Shown here: in pieces, positions 14,509 through 17,998 of the stretch | Position numbering within the stretch: the stretch's first letter is position 1 | Layout: each line of letters starts with the position of its first letter | Assembly: GCA_900545715.1 (NCBI GenBank) | Contig: URAJ01000043.1 | Coordinates: 1-17,998, forward strand | Length of the DNA stretch: 17,998 bases | Reading direction: 5' to 3' | Source of the DNA: an uncultured Opitutales bacterium | GTDB taxonomy: Bacteria; Verrucomicrobiota; Verrucomicrobiia; Opitutales; Intestinicryptomonadaceae | The notes under the pieces: generated by a model | The model's input: the letters and a program-made list of their open reading frames with translations, nothing else | The model's database searches: none | What the model was told of the DNA's origin: nothing | Made by a program: the position numbers and the translations under genes

Positions 14509-15570
14509 TTATCGGCGCAGTTTGTCGGGCAGGATTTTTACAAGCTCTTTCAGGTTCTGGGCGCATTGCTTTTTGCAGACCAAAGTCGCGTCGGGCGAAT
14601 GCACTACAATAATGTCTTCAACTCCAAGCAGGGCAGTGGCGCGCCCCGCAGCGTCAAATACGAGGCAGTCTTTAGAATCCTTTGCGTAGAGCTCGCCAAT
14701 GACGGTGTTGCCGTCCGCGTCTTTCGGGCAGTGACGCTCGACTGCAGTCCACGAGCCAACGTCGTCCCAGTCGAATTTCGCGGGAACTGTCCAAGCGTTG
14801 TCGGCGCGCTCCATGACGGAAAAATCTATGCTGATTTTTTCGATTTGCGGATACAGTTCGCTCGCAGTCTTGTTGAAATCGGCCGCGGACTCGATGCGCC
14901 TAAGTATGTCTCCGGCGCCCTTCAAATTTTTGTCTATCGCCGATAAAATGGAAGACGTTTTCCATACGAATATTCCGGCGTTCCAAAAAAACTCGCCGCT
15001 GTTTAAATACTCGGTCGCCCTTTCAAGGTTTGGTTTCTCGAAAAAACGGGAAACTTTGTAGTATTCTCCACCGCCAAATTTTTCGCCCTTGCGGATATAT
15101 CCATATCCCGTGGCGGGGAATGTGGGGGTTATGCCTATTGTGACGAGCTTGTCTCCGCTTTCGGCGAGGCGGAAGGCTTCGCCAAGCGTCTCCGAAAATG
15201 CCTGTACGTCCTTTACAACGTGGTCCGAGGGCAGCACCGCGAAAGAGCAGTCGCTACCTCCGGAAATCCTTTTCAGGTAGGCGGCGGAAAATCCAATCGC
15301 CGCGGTGGTGTCGCGCCCGGCGGGCTCAACGAGAATTTTATCGCGCGCTATTTCGGGGCAGGCAAGCGTTATCGCCTCTACTTGCTCGGGGTTCGTGACT
15401 ACAAAAATATTTTCGCCGCCCACGGTTTCGCGCGCCCTACTGTAAGTCATAGACAACAGGCAAGCGTCGCCCCCGACGACATTCCAAAGATGCTTGGGTT
15501 TGCTCTTGCGGCTCAGCGGCCAGAATCTCTCTCCCGCGCCGCCCGCCATTATCACAACGTATCTTTCCAT
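14509..15570 (-). CDS. Mannose-1-phosphate guanylyltransferase
   Basis: A 353-residue single-domain enzyme making GDP-mannose from mannose 1-phosphate and GTP, a cytoplasmic precursor for exopolysaccharide, O-antigen or glycoprotein mannose and fucose. The nucleotidyltransferase signature is complete: MAGGAGERFWPLSRKSKPKH (8-27), VEPAGRDTTAA (81-91), LPSDHV (113-118), FFEKP, WNAGIFVW and FDWDDVGSW. It has no C-terminal phosphomannose isomerase domain, so it is the short ManC/RfbM-like type. The start is set at the ATG at 15568-15570, where the family motif begins at once. The longer frame to 15603 would start between the boxes of the promoter at 15589-15619. It is convergent with PEP-CTERM gene 2 and divergent from the membrane protein at 15708. 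Confidence 0.93.
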   Translation of the reverse strand: MERYVVIMAGGAGERFWPLSRKSKPKHLWNVVGGDACLLSMTYSRARETVGGENIFVVTNPEQVEAITLACPEIARDKILVEPAGRDTTAAIGFSAAYLKRISGGSDCSFAVLPSDHVVKDVQAFSETLGEAFRLAESGDKLVTIGITPTFPATGYGYIRKGEKFGGGEYYKVSRFFEKPNLERATEYLNSGEFFWNAGIFVWKTSSILSAIDKNLKGAGDILRRIESAADFNKTASELYPQIEKISIDFSVMERADNAWTVPAKFDWDDVGSWTAVERHCPKDADGNTVIGELYAKDSKDCLVFDAAGRATALLGVEDIIVVHSPDATLVCKKQCAQNLKELVKILPDKLRR

Positions 15571-15588
15571 TTGTTTGCAGTTTTTTAT

Positions 15589-15619
15589 ATAGTATCCCCG
15601 CATAGCGACAGCCTGTCAA
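15589..15619 (-). promoter_or_regulatory. Promoter of the guanylyltransferase gene
   Basis: On the minus strand a perfect TTGACA (15614-15619) is followed after 19 bases by TACTAT (15589-15594). Transcription should begin near 15582, about 12 bases before the ATG at 15570. The 19-base spacing is slightly long. Confidence 0.45.
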
Positions 15620-15657
15620 ATTTTTTGAAAAAATATAGAAGGGGTTTACGAAAGAAT

Positions 15658-15686
15658 TTGCAAAATTTTTTCAAGGCTGCTATAAC
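15658..15686 (+). promoter_or_regulatory. Promoter of the orphan membrane protein gene
   Basis: TTGCAA (15658-15663, four of six matches) and TATAAC (15681-15686, five of six) are spaced by exactly 17 bases. The predicted start of transcription is near 15693, just before the AGAAAGG ribosome site and the ATG at 15708. Confidence 0.45.
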
Positions 15687-15707
15687 CCAATAAGAAAGGC
15701 GGTTTGC

Positions 15708-16268
15708 ATGGCGAAACATTTTTGGACTATCCTATTGGCAATTTGCTATCTGGTGTTATTCGTTGCGTTATTTTTTCTGTTCGTTTCGGACAATTTTTAT
15801 TCGTATAAAAATTGCGGAAGCTTTACATATTTTTCCTACATACCGTTTGGAAAGTTTGTTGTATGCGCATTGGCGGTCTATGTATTGTCGGCGTTTATGC
15901 GGCTTATCAGCGCGAGGGTCTCGGTTGCAATAGTCTTGGGATTTGCCGTTGCGTGGATTGTTGTGTTGTCAGACGCTAACCTTTTTTGCGGAAGGGGAAT
16001 ACACAAGAGTTTTATGCTGTCGATGTGGGCGCTCTCGATGGTTTTTCTCGCGGGGGCGCCGGCAATGCTTGCCGCATGCGCGCTGTCGATTGCGGAGTCT
16101 GGAAGGGCGAGAAGATCGTGGGTGGTTTGCGCGCTTGCGGCGGCGGGATTCGCATATTTTTGCGCAATGGAAATGGCGGGTATGGCTCTGTTTATAGCTG
16201 TGGGGGTTGGGATTGCGCTCGCGGTTTTGTGGGTCGCTTCTCGGGTGCGCGGGAAGGCGGCGCGCTGA
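15708..16268 (+). CDS. Hypothetical integral membrane protein
   Basis: A 186-residue protein I do not recognise. It has about five hydrophobic segments: roughly 6-27, 48-66, 70-87, 104-126 and 138-177, the last long enough for two helices. A short polar stretch at 28-45 (SDNFYSYKNCGSFTYFSY) with aromatics and a Cys lies between segments 1 and 2, and a basic tail (RVRGKAAR) ends the protein. It is a real gene on the evidence of its AGAAAGG ribosome site nine bases before the ATG, its upstream promoter, and uniform membrane character with few charged residues. Its neighbours (guanylyltransferase divergent, exporter convergent) say little about function. Confidence 0.72.
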   Translation: MAKHFWTILLAICYLVLFVALFFLFVSDNFYSYKNCGSFTYFSYIPFGKFVVCALAVYVLSAFMRLISARVSVAIVLGFAVAWIVVLSDANLFCGRGIHKSFMLSMWALSMVFLAGAPAMLAACALSIAESGRARRSWVVCALAAAGFAYFCAMEMAGMALFIAVGVGIALAVLWVASRVRGKAAR

Positions 16269-16401
16269 AATATGTTCCCTCGCAAAATTCGCCTCCCCAA
16301 AAATTGCGCAGCTTTTGCCTTTTTATGAAAAGTTTGCCAATAACCCCGTTAAAATCCCGCTCGCATCAGCATCGACTTTTTGTAAATAATGTACAATGCC
16401 C

Positions 16402-16461
16402 ATGTCGGCTAATTGCGGGTGCTCCGTCCTGAATAAAGGCATATATAAAGCCGAAGGACAT
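16402..16461. repeat. Bulged inverted repeat in the convergent gap 16269-16516
   Basis: ATGTC plus GGCT (16402-16410) is complementary to AGCC (16449-16452) and GACAT (16457-16461), with GAAG bulged on the right side and a loop of about 38 bases. The rest of the 248-base gap holds no gene and no clear terminator for either convergent neighbour. It could be a transcript-end structure or chance. Confidence 0.25.
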
Positions 16462-16516
16462 ATTTAATGCGCTCTCCCGCCGCGGCGAATATGCGCGCGC
16501 CTGAGGTTTTAGAGCG

Positions 16517-17767
16517 TTATTTGCCGGGAGTGGCGGCGCTGTTTGGCGCGGGTTGCGGGTTTTCCCCTTTCATAGCGCGTATTGTTCTAACGCGCGGCAG
16601 GAAGTACGCCACTATACCCAAAAGCGGGAAGAAAGAACACAATTCGTACACAAATTCTATGCTCGAATGGTCGGCTATTTTCCCGAGAACTGCGGACGAT
16701 ATCCCTGCTATCCCAAACGCAAACCCGAAAAATATACCCGAAACGAGACCGACTTTCATGGGCAATAATTCCTGCGCATAAACGAGTATCGCCGAAAACG
16801 CCGAAGATATTATAAAGCCAATTATGATGCTTAGTATAACCGTCCAAGTCAGATTTGCGTAAGGCATCATCAGGGCGAAGGGCGCCGAGCCGAGTATCGA
16901 CCACCATATGACGAGCCTTCTGCCGACTTTATCGCCCACGGGTCCGCCGATTAGCGTCCCCAGCGCCGCCGAAAATAGATATACAAAAAGCAATACCTGC
17001 GCCGTTTGGACGCTTGTCCCAAACTTTGACATCAAATAAAACGTGTAGTAGTTTGAAATGCTCACCGTATAGAAATTCTTCGAGAAAACCAGAAACATCA
17101 GTATGAACATTACAAACCATACTGTTTTCGACGGCAAGGTTCCGCCCGTCTGCCCTGCGGGTTGGGCAGGCGGAAGCGTTTGGGCTTTTCTCTCCGATAT
17201 TTGCGCCGAGTACCACCTGCACGCGGGTATGAGAGCGATAATTGCAAGAGCTGCGAGAACCCCGAACTTTGCGACTCCCTCCTGCTGCCTTACAAAAAGC
17301 GCGGCAAGCAGCGGTCCGAAGGAAAATCCGCACGACCCCCCGACCTGAAATATCGATTGCGCCAACCCCCGCCGCCCGCCCGCCGCCAGGGAAGTTATTC
17401 TCGAAGCCTCAGGGTGTATAATCGACGAGCCTATCCCCGAAACAAAGACGGCGCCCATAAGCGCATGCACGCTGCTTGCCACGGAAATCAGAATAAGCCC
17501 GCTCATAGTGCAAAGCATTCCAAGCGGAAGAAACCACCCTATCGGGCGCTTGTCGAATGCGTATCCGAAAATCGGCTGCATTATAGACGCAGAAATCTGA
17601 TAGGTAAGTGCTACAATTCCTATTTCTGCATATGAGAGGTTGAGGCTTGTTTTAAGCAGCGGGTAAATGGCGGAGATGATAGACTGCATTGCGTCGTTGA
17701 GCCCGTGCGCGAGCGACAACGCCGCGAGTATCCCAATCATAAAACCGCCGCGAGCATTTTTTGACAT
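16517..17767 (-). CDS. MFS exporter, fosmidomycin-resistance (Fsr) type
   Basis: A 416-residue protein closely following the Fsr pattern: LSLAHGLNDAMQSIISAIYP (17-36), LSYAEIGIVALTYQISASIM (44-63), QPIFGYAFDKRPIG (64-77), GIGSSIIHPEASR (111-123) and GRRGLAQSIFQVGGSCG (131-147). About 12 helices are expected in the inner membrane, with a hydrophilic stretch near 175-195 at the centre. Fsr homologues export fosmidomycin and related drugs in some species, but the native substrate is often unknown. The start is the ATG at 17765-17767, because the motif begins soon after; the open frame runs 64 codons further without hydrophobic or family sequence. A perfect minus-strand TATAAT (17883-17888) lies about 115 bases upstream, without a recognisable -35. 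The family is confident, the drug specificity is not. Confidence 0.88.
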   Translation of the reverse strand: MSKNARGGFMIGILAALSLAHGLNDAMQSIISAIYPLLKTSLNLSYAEIGIVALTYQISASIMQPIFGYAFDKRPIGWFLPLGMLCTMSGLILISVASSVHALMGAVFVSGIGSSIIHPEASRITSLAAGGRRGLAQSIFQVGGSCGFSFGPLLAALFVRQQEGVAKFGVLAALAIIALIPACRWYSAQISERKAQTLPPAQPAGQTGGTLPSKTVWFVMFILMFLVFSKNFYTVSISNYYTFYLMSKFGTSVQTAQVLLFVYLFSAALGTLIGGPVGDKVGRRLVIWWSILGSAPFALMMPYANLTWTVILSIIIGFIISSAFSAILVYAQELLPMKVGLVSGIFFGFAFGIAGISSAVLGKIADHSSIEFVYELCSFFPLLGIVAYFLPRVRTIRAMKGENPQPAPNSAATPGK

Positions 17768-17998
17768 ATATTGAATATCCACCCGCTTTAATCCGAAAGC
17801 AAGCAATTTGCCTTTTATGGAACCGCATTTTTTAATTGCGGCTATTTTTGTTCCCGAGCGCGAAAAGTTAAATAGTTTCGTTATTATATAATAGAGAGGT
17901 TCGGGCGCGGGGAATCGGAAATTTTTTTGCAAATTGAATTTGCTTGGCGCGGCGGGCATTTACCACAGCTCAAAGGGTGAGGGCGGCGGCAATGGCAG

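Noticed and set aside
14404..14946. Plus-strand frame of 180 codons
   Set aside because: It is mostly antisense to the guanylyltransferase, whose motifs are unmistakable on the other strand.
15986..16432. Glycine-rich plus-strand frame overlapping the membrane protein gene
   Set aside because: It overlaps the better-supported frame at 15708-16268, which has a promoter and ribosome site. The composition is that of a frame-shifted shadow.
17821..17843. Hairpin AACCGCA/TGCGGCT in the leader of the Fsr-type exporter as a terminator or attenuator
   Set aside because: The stem is short, includes a G-T pair, and has no T run on the relevant strand.
17960..17998. Possible C-terminus of another minus-strand gene (stop at 17960-17962) or start of a plus-strand gene (ATG at 17992)
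   Set aside because: Only 12 codons and two codons respectively are visible, so neither can be supported.

Overview
The window looks like chromosomal DNA of a Verrucomicrobiota bacterium, probably near the Opitutae/Puniceicoccales. This rests on two secreted beta-rich proteins with C-terminal PEP-CTERM sorting signals, a LacI-type regulator beside a sugar-type catabolic operon, and MEP-pathway isoprenoid synthesis (xseB-dxs). The taxonomy is an inference, since there is no rRNA or other marker gene. I saw no tRNA, rRNA, CRISPR array, insertion sequence or phage gene.

Region 1 (1-4367, all minus strand) is a likely catabolic operon. Transcription runs from a NagB-like sugar-phosphate isomerase/deaminase (3371-4243) through a TIM-barrel amidohydrolase (2522-3364) and an MFS importer (1183-2496) to a LacI-family repressor (1-1081) that continues past the left edge. 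Gaps are 6, 25 and 101 bases. The NagB-like protein has His where NagB has Asp141 of its catalytic triad, so the substrate is probably not ordinary glucosamine-6-phosphate.

Region 2 (4378-6549) holds PEP-CTERM protein 1 (4553-5887, minus) within a mosaic of hairpin modules. Module A is an intrinsic terminator hairpin plus a conserved flank, module B is a set of three hairpins, and module C is a 16-base palindrome. A, B and C each occur twice in 6011-6495, in different orders, and a diverged A+B pair lies at 4378-4508. Several module B stems change sequence between copies but keep their pairing.

Region 3 (6550-10413) has a divergent thymidine/pyrimidine nucleoside phosphorylase homologue (minus) and, facing away from it, xseB-dxs (plus) closed by a strong terminator. 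The phosphorylase has lost the family's active-site His and the whole Gly/His/Thr loop.

Region 4 (10553-14236) has an SLC13-type transporter with two cytoplasmic TrkA-C domains (minus). Divergent from it is PEP-CTERM protein 2 (plus), a paralogue of protein 1 in a visibly more A/T-rich stretch, ending in a strong terminator.

Region 5 (14509-17998) has mannose-1-phosphate guanylyltransferase (minus), a divergently transcribed orphan membrane protein (plus), and a fosmidomycin-resistance-type MFS exporter (minus). GDP-mannose supply fits exopolysaccharide synthesis, which usually accompanies PEP-CTERM/exosortase sorting, but no exosortase or glycosyltransferase is present here. The last 230 bases hold no gene I can support beyond the exporter's leader.
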